Below, one piece after another: positions 34,035 through 42,482 of a stretch of DNA of 64,000 nt. Below the pieces are notes generated by a model. The model was not told the origin of the DNA. It did no database searches and saw only the letters and a list, made by a program, of their open reading frames with translations. The position numbers and the translations under genes were made by a program. The stretch is from contig NZ_AFCF02000006.1 of the NCBI RefSeq assembly GCF_000203975.2, positions 1-64,000 of the forward strand, read 5' to 3'. How positions within the stretch are numbered: the stretch's first letter is position 1; each line of letters starts with the position of its first letter. The DNA is from Leisingera sp. ANG1 (GTDB lineage Bacteria > Pseudomonadota > Alphaproteobacteria > Rhodobacterales > Rhodobacteraceae).

Positions 34035-34655
34035 ATGGCCCAGATTGAATCGCTCTTCGTGACCCGCCTCTACCGCGCGCAACTGTCCGAATACGGACCA
34101 TCGATTGACGCGCAGGAACTGGAAAACTCCTGCCTTGTCATCGCCGGCGATGATGATGCCGGACAGGACTGGTGCGAGGACAACGGCTATCCCGGCTATA
34201 CCTCCTATGCATCGCTCACCGATCTGCCCTGGCGGTTCCCGATCTTTGCCGATCTGGTGAAGTCGCTGGACCAGCATGTGGCGGCCTTTGTCCAGGATCT
34301 GGAGTTCGATCTGGACGGGCGCGCGCTGAAGCTGGAGGATCTCTGGATCAATATCTTGCCCGAGGGCGGCACCCACTCCAGCCACCTGCACCCGCATTCG
34401 GTGATCTCCGGCACCACCTATGTGTCGATGCCCGACGGCGCCTCGGCTCTCAAGCTGGAGGACCCGCGCTCGGCCCGGATGATGGCGGCGCCCACCCGCA
34501 CCAAACAGGCCCGGCGCGAGCTGCAGCCCTTCATCTACATGAAGCCGGAGGTCGGCGACGTCCTCTTGTGGGAAAGCTGGCTGCGCCACGAGGTGCCGAT
34601 GAATATGGCCGAGGACGAACGGATATCGGTGAGCTTCAATTACAAGTGGGAGTGA
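34035..34655 (+). CDS. TIGR02466-type 2OG-Fe(II) oxygenase-like protein
   Basis: A 206-residue protein with the order of motifs seen in the TIGR02466 family: LWINILPEGGTHSSHLHPHS (candidate metal-binding His cluster), SGTTYVSMPDGAS, then LLWESWLRHEVPMN and RISVSFNY with a distal His and Arg. These fit a double-stranded beta-helix dioxygenase using iron and 2-oxoglutarate. The substrate is unknown; the family is also common in marine bacteria and their phages. It is divergent from the hydrolase-like gene across a 207-base gap. Confidence 0.7.
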   Translation: MAQIESLFVTRLYRAQLSEYGPSIDAQELENSCLVIAGDDDAGQDWCEDNGYPGYTSYASLTDLPWRFPIFADLVKSLDQHVAAFVQDLEFDLDGRALKLEDLWINILPEGGTHSSHLHPHSVISGTTYVSMPDGASALKLEDPRSARMMAAPTRTKQARRELQPFIYMKPEVGDVLLWESWLRHEVPMNMAEDERISVSFNYKWE

Positions 34656-34697
34656 TTTACGCTCCCTCGCGGTTCACCTGCAGACTGGGCATTGCCA

Positions 34698-35060
34698 ATG
34701 TATGACCATGCGCCGATCCCGGTCCGGGAGGGTGAGCAGATTGTTCACGCTGTCCATGCGCGCATCGCACCCACGCTGACCGAGGTTGTTATCATCGTTC
34801 TTTGCGCCCCGGTTGCTCTGGTGATCTGGCTGTTCGTTCACCGGGCTTTTCGCTCAGCCACCTACGTGATCACCACGCAGCGTGTGCTGGTGGTGGAAAG
34901 GCGGGGCGCTTGCAGTGAGGTCGCCATCAAAGACATCCAGCGTCTCAGGACGTTCCGCGGCGCCATGATGATCCATGCGGCAGAGACCCGCCTCTGGCTC
35001 CCCCGGCTCCCGGACGGCTGGCAGTTCGAAACCATCCTCAACAGGGTGCGGCAATTGTAA
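34698..35060 (+). CDS. Small membrane protein with bacterial PH-like domain
   Basis: A 120-residue protein with one hydrophobic segment (EVVIIVLCAPVALVIWLFV) and a following stretch ATYVITTQRVLVVERRGACSEVAIKDIQ that resembles bacterial PH domains (YVITNxRLxxxxG). Function unknown; such proteins often act at the membrane. The ATG at 34698 is preferred to a TTG two codons earlier. It follows the oxygenase-like gene by 42 bases on the same strand. Confidence 0.6.
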   Translation: MYDHAPIPVREGEQIVHAVHARIAPTLTEVVIIVLCAPVALVIWLFVHRAFRSATYVITTQRVLVVERRGACSEVAIKDIQRLRTFRGAMMIHAAETRLWLPRLPDGWQFETILNRVRQL

Positions 35061-35110
35061 AAGCCCCGGAACTCGCCTAGCTTCCCGAAGCAGCTCTGCG
35101 GGAGGTATAG

Positions 35111-36154
35111 ATGGCGCGGCGTTCCCCTTTTGAAATCGGCGGCTTCCACATTCCGCCCGGCACCCGCCGCACCGTGGATATGCCGGTCAGCGTGCTGTCG
35201 GACCACACGCCGGTCACCATGTCCGCCCATGTGATCCACGGCGCGGAGGAGGGGCCGGCGCTGTTTGTCTCTGCCGCCATCCACGGCGACGAGGTGATCG
35301 GGGTGGAAATCGCCCGCCGCCTGCTGCGCAGCCGCCAGTTCTCGCGCCTGAAGGGCACGCTGATTGTGGTGCCGATCGTCAACACCTTCGGCTTCCTCAA
35401 CCACTCCCGCTACCTGCCGGACCGGCGCGATCTGAACCGGTCCTTCCCAGGCAGCGAAGGGGGCTCACTGGCCAGCCGCCTGGCGCATCTTTTCATGACA
35501 GAGGTGGTGGCGCGCTGTGACCTCGGCATCGACCTGCATTCCGCCGCGATCCACCGCACCAACATGCCGCAGATCCGGGTGTCGCCCAAGTCGCCGGAGA
35601 CACTGGCCTATGCCGATGCCTTCGGCGCGCCGGTGGTGATCCGCTCCTCGCTGCGCGACGGCAGCTTGCGCAAGGAGGCACAGAAGGCGGGCGTCGATAT
35701 CCTGCTTTATGAGGCGGGGGAGGGGCTGCGGTTCGACGAGCAGTCCGCCCGCGTCGGCGTTGCCGGCATCCTGCGGGTGATGCATGCGCTGGGCATGATC
35801 CCCGACGACGGCGTGCCGCTGGCCGAGGCGGTGCCGGTCAAGGCCAGCGACAGCAGCTGGGAGCGTGCCCCCGCAGGCGGGCTCTTGCGGGGCTACAAGA
35901 CCACCGGCGAAATGGTGGAGGAGGGCGACGTGCTGGGCATCGTCGCCGACCCCTTCGGGGAGGAGGAGGTGGAGCTGACCGCCAGCCAGCCCGGCCTGAT
36001 CATCGGCCGCGCCAACATGCCCATCGTCAACGAGGGCGACGCGCTGTTCCACATCGCCAAGGTGTCCGCGCCGGAAGAGGCCGAAGACCGCATCGAAAGC
36101 CTGAACGCCCAGCTGGACGGGGCTGCGATGTTTGATGAGGATGAGATTATCTGA
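35111..36154 (+). CDS. Succinylglutamate desuccinylase/aspartoacylase family protein
   Basis: A 347-residue zinc-peptidase-fold amidohydrolase. Zinc ligands are in ALFVSAAIHGDEVIG (His, Glu) and DLGIDLHSA (His). NTFGFLNHSRYLPDRRDLNR and the C-terminal beta-barrel GLLRGYKTTGEMVEEGDVL support the AstE/AspA family, which cleaves N-acyl amino acids. Roseobacter members often accompany RimK-type ligases, but none is next to it here. GGGAGG precedes the start. It is the last gene of the insert before rpmC. The substrate is not known. Confidence 0.85.
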   Translation: MARRSPFEIGGFHIPPGTRRTVDMPVSVLSDHTPVTMSAHVIHGAEEGPALFVSAAIHGDEVIGVEIARRLLRSRQFSRLKGTLIVVPIVNTFGFLNHSRYLPDRRDLNRSFPGSEGGSLASRLAHLFMTEVVARCDLGIDLHSAAIHRTNMPQIRVSPKSPETLAYADAFGAPVVIRSSLRDGSLRKEAQKAGVDILLYEAGEGLRFDEQSARVGVAGILRVMHALGMIPDDGVPLAEAVPVKASDSSWERAPAGGLLRGYKTTGEMVEEGDVLGIVADPFGEEEVELTASQPGLIIGRANMPIVNEGDALFHIAKVSAPEEAEDRIESLNAQLDGAAMFDEDEII

Positions 36155-36182
36155 CCGCCCCGGCGGCCCGCCAATCTTTCCC

Positions 36183-36211
36183 TTGCCCCTCACCCCCGTC
36201 TCCTCTATAGG
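36183..36211 (+). promoter_or_regulatory. Putative promoter of the rpmC-rpmD ribosomal block
   Basis: TTGCCC (36183-36188), a 17-base spacer and TATAGG (36206-36211), followed by GACCC. The same TTG-N20-TATAGG-SACCC layout occurs before rplO at 43729. A further TTGACA lies at 36284-36289 but lacks a good -10. The leader to rpmC would be about 135 bases. Confidence 0.5.
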
Positions 36212-36353
36212 GACCCATCGCTTGAACCCAATCCGTCTTAGATCCGGGTCAGGTGATTCTTTTTTGCTGCCCGTTCCGGGCGGTTGACATAACCCACCAG
36301 GTAAAAAGGTGACCCTCGGGGCCTTCTGGTGCTTTGGACAAGGAACAAAGGCG

Positions 36354-36554
36354 ATGAACGCCAATGATCTGCGCGAGAAGACCGTGGATGAACTCCGCGA
36401 TATGCTCGCATCCCTGAAAAAAGAGAGCTTCAACCTGCGCTTTCAGCAGGCAACCGGTCAGTTGGAATCGACCTCCGGCATCAAAGCGGCCCGCCGCAAC
36501 GCTGCCCGCGTCAAGACCATCCTGAACGAAAAAGCTGCAGCAGCAGCCGAATAA
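36354..36554 (+). CDS. rpmC: 50S ribosomal protein L29
   Basis: A 66-residue protein at the exit tunnel and signal-recognition docking site. [18 protein letters not shown] and [13 protein letters not shown] are typical. The start at 36354 is chosen over an in-frame ATG at 36309 because it gives the standard length and has AGGAACAAAGG upstream. It opens the second ribosomal block, restarting after a 4.7 kb insert. Confidence 0.97.
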   Translation: MNANDLREKTVDELRDMLASLKKESFNLRFQQATGQLESTSGIKAARRNAARVKTILNEKAAAAAE

Positions 36555-36565
36555 GGAGCGACACA

Positions 36566-36796
36566 ATGCCCAAACGTATCCTGCAAGGCGTTGTGACCAG
36601 CGACGCAAACGCCCAGACCGTCACCGTCTCGGTTGAACGCCGCTTCACGCACCCGGTTCTGAAGAAAACCATCCGTAAGTCCAAGAAATACCGGGCTCAC
36701 GATGAAAAGAACGCTTTCAAGGTCGGCGACTCCGTACGCATCATCGAATGCGCGCCGAAATCGAAAACGAAACGCTGGGAAGTTCTGGAAGCCTAA
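36566..36796 (+). CDS. rpsQ: 30S ribosomal protein S17
   Basis: A 76-residue 16S rRNA-binding protein. [19 protein letters not shown] and [20 protein letters not shown] are diagnostic. AAGGAG lies upstream. A 99-base spacer to rplN, longer than usual for this operon, contains no T-run terminator. Confidence 0.97.
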   Translation: MPKRILQGVVTSDANAQTVTVSVERRFTHPVLKKTIRKSKKYRAHDEKNAFKVGDSVRIIECAPKSKTKRWEVLEA

Positions 36797-36895
36797 GAGT
36801 CTCACTCGAGGCTCCTGGCGGCTAGACTTAACAGTCAGTCGAAACCCTGGGGGATACCAGCACGCATCGCTGCCCCATAGGTCGGGAGAAACCAC

Positions 36896-37264
36896 ATGAT
36901 CCAGATGCAAACAAATCTGGATGTTGCTGACAACTCCGGCGCCCGCCGAGTTCAGTGCATCAAGGTTCTGGGTGGCTCCAAGCGTAAATACGCTTCCGTT
37001 GGCGACATCATCGTCGTCTCGGTTAAAGAAGCCATCCCGCGCGGCCGCGTGAAAAAAGGCGACGTCCGTAAGGCCGTTGTCGTGCGCACCGCCAAAGAAG
37101 TCCGCCGCGAAGACGGCACCGCGATCCGTTTTGACCGGAACGCAGCTGTCATCCTGAACAACAACAACGAGCCGGTCGGTACCCGTATCTTTGGCCCGGT
37201 TGTTCGTGAACTGCGCGCGAAGAACTTCATGAAGATCATCTCGCTGGCTCCGGAGGTGCTGTAA
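36896..37264 (+). CDS. rplN: 50S ribosomal protein L14
   Basis: A 122-residue protein at the subunit interface. [20 protein letters not shown] and [19 protein letters not shown] in part are diagnostic. GGGAGAAAC lies upstream of the start. rplX follows after 2 bases. Confidence 0.98.
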   Translation: MIQMQTNLDVADNSGARRVQCIKVLGGSKRKYASVGDIIVVSVKEAIPRGRVKKGDVRKAVVVRTAKEVRREDGTAIRFDRNAAVILNNNNEPVGTRIFGPVVRELRAKNFMKIISLAPEVL

Positions 37265-37266
37265 TC

Positions 37267-37572
37267 ATGGCTGCGAAACTCCGTAAAGGCGACAAGGTCG
37301 TCGTGCTGGCAGGCCGCGATAAGGGCAAGGAAGGCACCATCGCCTCCGTTGACCCGAAAGCCGGCAAAGCCGTCGTCGAAGGCGTGAACATGGCAATCCG
37401 CCACACCCGCCAGACCCAAAACAGCCAGGGCGGCCGTCTGCCCAAGGCACTGCCGATCGACCTGTCGAACCTGGCACTGCTGGACAGCAACGGCAAAGCA
37501 ACCCGCGTCGGCTTCCGCGAGGAAGACGGCAAGAAGGTGCGCTTCGCCAAGACCACCGGGGAGACTGTCTGA
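37267..37572 (+). CDS. rplX: 50S ribosomal protein L24
   Basis: A 101-residue assembly-initiator protein with the KOW motif ([19 protein letters not shown]) and [18 protein letters not shown]. Its stop shares a base with the rplE start (TGATG overlap), coupling the two. Confidence 0.97.
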   Translation: MAAKLRKGDKVVVLAGRDKGKEGTIASVDPKAGKAVVEGVNMAIRHTRQTQNSQGGRLPKALPIDLSNLALLDSNGKATRVGFREEDGKKVRFAKTTGETV

Positions 37573-38135
37573 TGCTTGACGCTGCAACCTACACCCCGCG
37601 CCTGAAAACTCTCTACAAGGACACCATCCGTGGCGCCCTGAAAGAAGAGTTTGGCTACAAGAACGAGATGATGCTCCCCAAGCTGGAGAAAATCGTTCTT
37701 AACATCGGCTGCGGCCGTGCTGCTGTCAAAGACAGCAAGAAAGCCAAATCCGCCCAGGCCGACCTGACCGCGATTGCGGGCCAGAAGGCTCTGACCACCG
37801 TGGCAAAGAATTCCATCGCCGGCTTCCGCGTTCGCGAAGGCATGCCGATGGGCGCCAAGGTGACCCTGCGCGGTGACCGGATGTACGAATTCCTCGACCG
37901 TCTGATCACCATTGCGATGCCCCGTATCCGCGACTTCCGCGGTGTTTCGGGCACCTCCTTCGACGGCCGCGGCAACTATGCCATGGGCCTGAAAGAGCAC
38001 ATCGTGTTCCCGGAAATCGACTTTGACAAGATCGACGAAGCCTGGGGCATGGACATCGTGATCGCCACCACCGCGAAAACCGACGCGGAAGCAAAGGCGC
38101 TGTTGAAAGCTTTCAACATGCCCTTCAACAGCTAA
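37572..38135 (+). CDS. rplE: 50S ribosomal protein L5
   Basis: A 187-residue 5S rRNA-binding protein of the central protuberance. [23 protein letters not shown]-like [19 protein letters not shown] and [18 protein letters not shown] are family features. Standard length, next gene rpsN after 20 bases. Confidence 0.98.
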   Translation: MLDAATYTPRLKTLYKDTIRGALKEEFGYKNEMMLPKLEKIVLNIGCGRAAVKDSKKAKSAQADLTAIAGQKALTTVAKNSIAGFRVREGMPMGAKVTLRGDRMYEFLDRLITIAMPRIRDFRGVSGTSFDGRGNYAMGLKEHIVFPEIDFDKIDEAWGMDIVIATTAKTDAEAKALLKAFNMPFNS

Positions 38136-38155
38136 GCGCGGGAAGGATAGAGACC

Positions 38156-38461
38156 ATGGCTAAGAAAAGCATGATCGAACGCGAGAAGAAGCGCGAGCGC
38201 CTGGTGGCAAAATACGCCGCAAAGCGTGCCGAGCTGAAAGAAATCGCAAACGACGAATCTCGCCCGATGGAAGAGCGCTTCAAGGCGCGTCTGAAACTGG
38301 CGAAACTGCCGCGCAACTCGTCGGCAACCCGTCTTCACAACCGTTGCCAGCTCACCGGCCGTCCGCACGCTTACTACCGTAAGCTGAAGGTCAGCCGTAT
38401 TGCGCTGCGCGAGCTGGGTTCTGCTGGTCAGATCCCCGGCCTGGTGAAATCGAGCTGGTAA
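38156..38461 (+). CDS. rpsN: 30S ribosomal protein S14
   Basis: A 101-residue protein of the small-subunit head. It is the long, zinc-free form: [20 protein letters not shown] lacks the CxxC pairs of the short form. [20 protein letters not shown] starts the protein. Confidence 0.98.
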   Translation: MAKKSMIEREKKRERLVAKYAAKRAELKEIANDESRPMEERFKARLKLAKLPRNSSATRLHNRCQLTGRPHAYYRKLKVSRIALRELGSAGQIPGLVKSSW

Positions 38462-38474
38462 GGGAGAGACTGAT

Positions 38475-38867
38475 ATGAACGATCCTATCGGCGATATGCT
38501 CACCCGTATCCGTAACTCTCAGATGCGTGGCAAATCCACCGTCATGACCCCGGCTTCCAAGCTGCGGGCATGGGTGCTGGACGTGCTGGCAGACGAGGGC
38601 TACATCCGCGGTTATGAGAAGATGACTGGTGAAAATGGCCACCCGGCCATCGAAATCAGCCTCAAGTACTTCGACGGCGAACCTGTCATTCGCGAGCTCA
38701 AGCGGGTCTCCAAGCCCGGCCGCCGCGTTTACATGGGCGTCAATGACATCCCGTCGGTCCGTCAGGGCCTGGGCGTGTCGATTGTCTCCACCCCCAAGGG
38801 TGTGATGTCGGACGCAAACGCACGCGCAGCCAACGTTGGCGGCGAAGTGCTTTGCACCGTCTTCTAA
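38475..38867 (+). CDS. rpsH: 30S ribosomal protein S8
   Basis: A 130-residue 16S rRNA-binding protein. In E. coli S8 is the translational repressor of the spc operon. [20 protein letters not shown] and the C-terminal [19 protein letters not shown] are diagnostic. Whether S8 represses here is not shown by the sequence. Confidence 0.98.
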   Translation: MNDPIGDMLTRIRNSQMRGKSTVMTPASKLRAWVLDVLADEGYIRGYEKMTGENGHPAIEISLKYFDGEPVIRELKRVSKPGRRVYMGVNDIPSVRQGLGVSIVSTPKGVMSDANARAANVGGEVLCTVF

Positions 38868-38879
38868 GGAGGCCTCGCA

Positions 38880-39413
38880 ATGTCCCGTATTGGTAAGAAA
38901 CCGGTCGAACTTCCCAGCGGCGTTTCCGCCTCTGTGTCCGGCCAGACCATCGAAGTGAAAGGCCCGAAAGGCGCCCGCAGCTTCACCGCAACCGACGACG
39001 TCACCCTCTCCGTGAACGACAACGTTGTCACCATCGAGCCGCGCGGCAAGTCCAAGCGTGCCCGTCAGCAGTGGGGCATGTCCCGCACTCAGGTGGCCAA
39101 CCTCGTGACCGGCGTGACCCAGGGCTTCAAAAAAGAGCTGGAGATCCAGGGTGTGGGTTACCGGGCTCAGATGCAGGGCAACACCCTGAAGCTGAACCTG
39201 GGCTACAGCCACGACGTCGACTTCGTTGCACCCGATGGCATCACCATCACCGCACCGAAGCAGACTGAAATCGTTGTGGAAGGTATCGACCAGCAGCAGG
39301 TGGGCGAAGTGGCGGCGAAAATCCGCGACTGGCGCCGTCCCGAGCCGTACAAAGGCAAGGGCATCCGCTACAAGGGCGAATTCATCTTCCGCAAGGAAGG
39401 CAAGAAGAAGTAA
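38880..39413 (+). CDS. rplF: 50S ribosomal protein L6
   Basis: A 177-residue protein near the factor-binding site. [40 protein letters not shown] and the C-terminal [20 protein letters not shown] are typical. AAGGAGG precedes the start. Confidence 0.98.
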   Translation: MSRIGKKPVELPSGVSASVSGQTIEVKGPKGARSFTATDDVTLSVNDNVVTIEPRGKSKRARQQWGMSRTQVANLVTGVTQGFKKELEIQGVGYRAQMQGNTLKLNLGYSHDVDFVAPDGITITAPKQTEIVVEGIDQQQVGEVAAKIRDWRRPEPYKGKGIRYKGEFIFRKEGKKK

Positions 39414-39424
39414 GGACCAGCAAA

Positions 39425-39784
39425 ATGGCAAACAGCAAACGTACCCTGTTTCTGAAGCGCCGGCTGCGCGTCCGGAACAAGCTTCGCAAAGTGAACGCAG
39501 GCCGTCCGCGTCTGTCCGTGCACCGTTCGAACAAGAACATCTCTGTTCAGCTGATCGACGACCTGCGCGGTGTGACCCTGGCAGCAGCGTCGACCCTGGA
39601 AAAAGATCTCGGTGTTGTCGGCAAGAACAACATCGACGCAGCGTCCAAAGTTGGTGCAGCGATCGCCGAGCGCGCAAAAGCGGCTGGCGTGACCGAAGCC
39701 TACTTCGACCGCGGCGGCTTCCTGTTCCACGGCAAAGTGAAGGCTCTGGCCGACGCTGCGCGTGAAGGCGGCCTGAAGATCTAA
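39425..39784 (+). CDS. rplR: 50S ribosomal protein L18
   Basis: A 119-residue 5S rRNA-binding protein. [20 protein letters not shown] and the C-terminal [20 protein letters not shown] are diagnostic. A structured 114-base spacer separates it from rpsE. Confidence 0.98.
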   Translation: MANSKRTLFLKRRLRVRNKLRKVNAGRPRLSVHRSNKNISVQLIDDLRGVTLAAASTLEKDLGVVGKNNIDAASKVGAAIAERAKAAGVTEAYFDRGGFLFHGKVKALADAAREGGLKI

Positions 39785-39789
39785 TCCCA

Positions 39790-39852
39790 TGCGGGCGGCC
39801 TCTCGGGGCCGCCCCGATGATCCGGGAACCCGGACCCGTTCCGGGTTCACCA
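39790..39852 (+). promoter_or_regulatory. Two tandem hairpins between rplR and rpsE
   Basis: Hairpin one has arms GGGCGGCC and GGCCGCCC; hairpin two has GAACCCGG and CCGGGTTC. Neither is followed by a T-run, so they are not clear terminators. Most junctions in this block are under 25 bases, so this 114-base structured spacer stands out and may be an RNA processing or regulatory site. Confidence 0.45.
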
Positions 39853-39898
39853 AGGATTGATAGAACAGGCGCCTAGCGCCCTATGAAAGGAATGCCTG

Positions 39899-40468
39899 AT
39901 GGCAGAACGTGAAAACCGCCGCGGCCCCCGCCGCGAGCGTGAAGAGGCACCGGAATTTGCAGATCGCCTGGTCGCGATCAACCGCGTGTCGAAAACCGTA
40001 AAAGGCGGTAAGCGCTTTGGCTTCGCAGCCCTGGTTGTCGTTGGCGACCAGAAAGGCCGCGTCGGCTTTGGCAAGGGCAAGGCGAAAGAAGTGCCCGAGG
40101 CGATCCGCAAGGCGACCGAGCAGGCGAAGCGCCAGATGATCCGCGTGCCGCTGAAAGAAGGCCGCACCCTGCACCACGACATGTCCGGCCGTCACGGCGC
40201 AGGCAAAGTTGTGATGCGGACCGCACCGGAAGGTACCGGTATCATCGCGGGCGGCCCGATGCGTGCCGTGTTCGAGATGCTGGGCATCAAGGACGTGGTC
40301 TCCAAGTCGATCGGTTCGCAGAACCCCTACAACATGATCCGCGCCACCCTGAACGGCCTGCAAAAAGAGCAGAGCCCGCGTTCGGTGGCTCAGCGCCGCG
40401 GCAAAAAGGTCGCCGACATCCTGCCCAAGCGGGATGAAGCACCGGCAGCTGCCGAAGCTGAAGCGTAA
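39899..40468 (+). CDS. rpsE: 30S ribosomal protein S5
   Basis: A 189-residue decoding-fidelity protein. [40 protein letters not shown] and [20 protein letters not shown] are family signatures. A basic N-terminal tail and an Ala/Glu-rich C-terminal tail (PAAAEAEA) extend beyond the core, as in related alphaproteobacteria. Confidence 0.98.
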   Translation: MAERENRRGPRREREEAPEFADRLVAINRVSKTVKGGKRFGFAALVVVGDQKGRVGFGKGKAKEVPEAIRKATEQAKRQMIRVPLKEGRTLHHDMSGRHGAGKVVMRTAPEGTGIIAGGPMRAVFEMLGIKDVVSKSIGSQNPYNMIRATLNGLQKEQSPRSVAQRRGKKVADILPKRDEAPAAAEAEA

Positions 40469-40481
40469 GGAGTAGAGAGAC

Positions 40482-40670
40482 ATGGCAAAAACCATCGTCG
40501 TCAAGCAGATCGGCTCGCCGATCCGCCGCCCCGCCAAACAGCGCGCAACCCTGGTTGGCCTGGGCCTGAACAAGATGCACAAGACCCGTGAGCTGGAGGA
40601 TACTCCTTCGGTCCGCGGCATGGTCAACTCGATCCCGCACCTGGTTCAGATCATCGAAGAGCGCGGCTAA
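40482..40670 (+). CDS. rpmD: 50S ribosomal protein L30
   Basis: A 62-residue protein with [20 protein letters not shown], then [20 protein letters not shown] and the terminal [14 protein letters not shown]. It ends the second ribosomal block: a strong terminator follows, and rplO lies 3.2 kb away behind an insert. Confidence 0.98.
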   Translation: MAKTIVVKQIGSPIRRPAKQRATLVGLGLNKMHKTRELEDTPSVRGMVNSIPHLVQIIEERG

Positions 40671-40690
40671 GCCCCTCTCGGTTGTTAGAC

Positions 40691-40726
40691 AAAAAACGCT
40701 CCGGTGGTTGCCACCGGGGCGTTTTT
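40691..40726 (+). terminator. Terminator after rpmD
   Basis: Arms AACGCTCCGGTGG and CCACCGGGGCGTT (one G-T pair) with loop TTG are followed by TTTTTATAT. It closes the rpmC-rpmD transcript. Confidence 0.93.
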
Positions 40727-40773
40727 ATATTTTGGTGCCGGAAAGTTCATGAAAGTGTTTTCCAGGAGATGAA

Positions 40774-41394
40774 ATGCGTTTGATATCAATTGTTTCGGCC
40801 GTTGCGGTGCTGCTTTCGGCTTGTGGATCTTCAGGACCGTCCCGCGAGCAGACCATTGCCGCTTTCCGGGCGGGGCCGTCAGCAGCTGAGCGGCAGGGTT
40901 ACCATAAGATCGGAACGATGCAGATCAGCCAGAAAGGCGAACCTTACAGCGGGTTCCATGTAACGGTCAGCCAGCAGCGCTCCCTTCCGGAGGCCTATTT
41001 CCAGGTGGATCTGCGGCCGGTGTCGCAAAGGCCTGAAGGGATCTCGAGGGATTACAGAATTCCCGACCAAATCCTTGAAGATATTCCGAACAGCTTGCTA
41101 GCAGAGGCAAGTGTCCAGATTGCCAGCGGCCGGGGAACTGACAGGATCCACAGGCTGGCCAAGGAAGTGGCCAAGCGTACCTACTGCGTCGGGCGAACAG
41201 TAGGTAACTACGATCTGAAGGGGACCCGGGTAACGGACCCTGCGTCGATTGCAAAAGTGATCGCAGCCACCGGCGGCGATGTTCTGGGTAAAAACATCAG
41301 CCATCTGAATATCAAGCGCGAGCGAATTCCAGTTGTGGACCGTAAGGTGCATCATACCGGGAATGCCTGGGCTCAGGTGAACCTGAAGTGCTGA
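40774..41394 (+). CDS. Predicted lipoprotein, unknown function
   Basis: A 206-residue protein with a lipoprotein signal: MRLISIVSAVAVLLSAC with lipobox LSAC, cysteine at 17. The mature part is hydrophilic with no domain I recognise; four later cysteines are absent except two (YCVG and the terminal KC), which could form a disulfide. AGGAG precedes the ATG. The next lipoprotein gene overlaps its end by 7 bases, so they are co-translated and probably act together in the envelope. Confidence 0.65.
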   Translation: MRLISIVSAVAVLLSACGSSGPSREQTIAAFRAGPSAAERQGYHKIGTMQISQKGEPYSGFHVTVSQQRSLPEAYFQVDLRPVSQRPEGISRDYRIPDQILEDIPNSLLAEASVQIASGRGTDRIHRLAKEVAKRTYCVGRTVGNYDLKGTRVTDPASIAKVIAATGGDVLGKNISHLNIKRERIPVVDRKVHHTGNAWAQVNLKC

Positions 41395-41861
41395 CGCGGT
41401 GCTTGGCAGTTATTAGCGCGGCAGCATTGCTCTCAGGATGTATGTCTGCTGAAAGCAGTGGCCGCCAAAAGGTTGCGCAGACTGCAGCGGATCAGACACT
41501 GATGCTGTTTGATCCGCAGCACGGGTTTCAAATCGTCTATTTTGCCAGCGAAGAGCAAAGCTGGCTTTGGTATCCGGGCAACCGGATTAGCCTGCCGGCT
41601 TCGGTGCGGCAGGAAGCGGACCGGATCTGTTTCAAATATCCCGCGGAGTCTTTCAACCCGGTCACAAAGGCAGTTGGGGGGAACTGGAACTGTATCCCTA
41701 ATTTCTTGCATGATGGATTGACGGTTGCTGCCGCTGAGGGAGATGTCTTCAATCTTTCGGCGGGAACTGTGCCCTACCGGCGGTCGAAATGCGACGGTAC
41801 GGGCAGATTCGGGCGGGGGACTGTTGATCCTGGCCTCTATCGGCAAGGATGCGGTGTTTAG
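41388..41861 (+). CDS. Predicted lipoprotein, unknown function (overlaps previous gene)
   Basis: A 157-residue protein starting at GTG 41388. The signal MLTRCLAVISAAALLSGC has the lipobox LSGC. The mature region contains four cysteines (ICFKYP, WNCIPN, SKCDG, QGCGV) in two likely pairs, and no family I can name. Its 7-base overlap with the preceding lipoprotein gene supports a two-gene operon inserted between ribosomal blocks. Confidence 0.6.
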   Translation: MLTRCLAVISAAALLSGCMSAESSGRQKVAQTAADQTLMLFDPQHGFQIVYFASEEQSWLWYPGNRISLPASVRQEADRICFKYPAESFNPVTKAVGGNWNCIPNFLHDGLTVAAAEGDVFNLSAGTVPYRRSKCDGTGRFGRGTVDPGLYRQGCGV

Positions 41862-41905
41862 CGGCACCTTGCAGCGCGTGCATAGCGGGCAGTCCGATCC
41901 GTCAG

Positions 41906-41934
41906 TTGTTCGACTCATCCCCCGGTCCTATCTC
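41906..41934 (+). promoter_or_regulatory. Putative promoter of first DUF1127-sRNA unit
   Basis: TTGTTC (41906-41911), a 17-base spacer and TATCTC (41929-41934). A TTG...TAT pattern is used by stress sigma factors of the RpoH type in Rhodobacter. The second DUF1127 gene has a similar site at 42380. The sigma-factor assignment is inference. Confidence 0.4.
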
Positions 41935-42004
41935 GGTGTCACAGCAAACGACCAAACACGGACCGCCGGGAATAGGCCCGGCATCAGAGACAAGGACCTG
42001 AACG

Positions 42005-42217
42005 ATGGCACATGTTATCTCCGCTGCACACACCGGCCACAGCCTGACCGCCCGCATCCGCGCAACCGTTGAGGGCCTGGTGGACTCCTGGACCAAAGCC
42101 CGCGAATTCCAGCGCACCTACAACGAGCTGGACGCGCTGTCCGATCACGAGCTCTCGGACATCGGTGTCCGCCGCAGCGACATCGCCGATATCGCGCATC
42201 AGCACGTCTACGGCTAA
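42005..42217 (+). CDS. DUF1127 small protein (copy 1)
   Basis: A 70-residue basic protein with the DUF1127 core FQRTYNELDALSDHELSDIG followed by RSDIADIAHQHVYG. In Rhodobacter sphaeroides the DUF1127 protein CcaF1 is a small RNA-binding protein encoded just before the CcsR stress RNAs. The same arrangement is seen here: a CCUCCU-loop hairpin and terminator follow the stop codon within 15 bases. A role in RNA metabolism under stress is inferred from that parallel. Confidence 0.85.
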   Translation: MAHVISAAHTGHSLTARIRATVEGLVDSWTKAREFQRTYNELDALSDHELSDIGVRRSDIADIAHQHVYG

Positions 42218-42220
42218 GAA

Positions 42221-42307
42221 TTCCCTTTTCCCGGGCGCTCCTCTCCTCCTCCTCTTCATGCCCGGGCCAAAGCGCCTCTGCCCCTCGCGGGGCGGGGGCG
42301 TTTTCTA
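42221..42307 (+). ncRNA. Cuckoo/CcsR-type small RNA (copy 1)
   Basis: Directly after the DUF1127 stop, arms CCCGGGC (42230-42236) and GCCCGGG (42260-42266) enclose a pyrimidine-only-like loop containing CCTCCTCCT (42245-42253), an anti-Shine-Dalgarno sequence. A strong terminator hairpin with T-run follows. This is the layout of cuckoo RNAs (CcsR of R. sphaeroides), which are processed from DUF1127 transcripts. The loop motif differs from the consensus CCUCCUCCC at the last base. Confidence 0.7.
42270..42307 (+). terminator. Terminator of first DUF1127-sRNA unit
   Basis: Arms CGCCTCTGCCCC and GGGGCGGGGGCG (with G-T and one mismatch) around TCGC are followed by TTTTCTATT. It also forms the 3' hairpin of the putative sRNA. 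Confidence 0.88.
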
Positions 42308-42379
42308 TTGCGGGCATTCAAGGTGCCTCACGCATTTGTGCTATGCGCCCGCCGCATAGCCGCCAGACCAAAGCAGCCG

Positions 42380-42408
42380 TTGCGGGCTTGCGGGGCCATC
42401 CTTATTTC
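42380..42408 (+). promoter_or_regulatory. Putative promoter of second DUF1127-sRNA unit
   Basis: TTGCGG (42380-42385), a 17-base spacer and TATTTC (42403-42408), the same type as the site at 41906. It lies 75 bases before the second DUF1127 start, so each copy seems to have its own promoter. Confidence 0.4.
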
Positions 42409-42482
42409 CCTGTCACTTCAGACGAACAGATCAAGCGACGCGCCGGAGGCACGCTCTGGCAGCGCAGCAAGGAACAAGAACA

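Noticed and set aside
33828-34589. Upstream extension of the hydrolase-like gene to 34589
   Set aside because: The extra 254 codons are antisense to the oxygenase-like gene and lack any hydrolase features; the ATG at 33827 gives a normal start.
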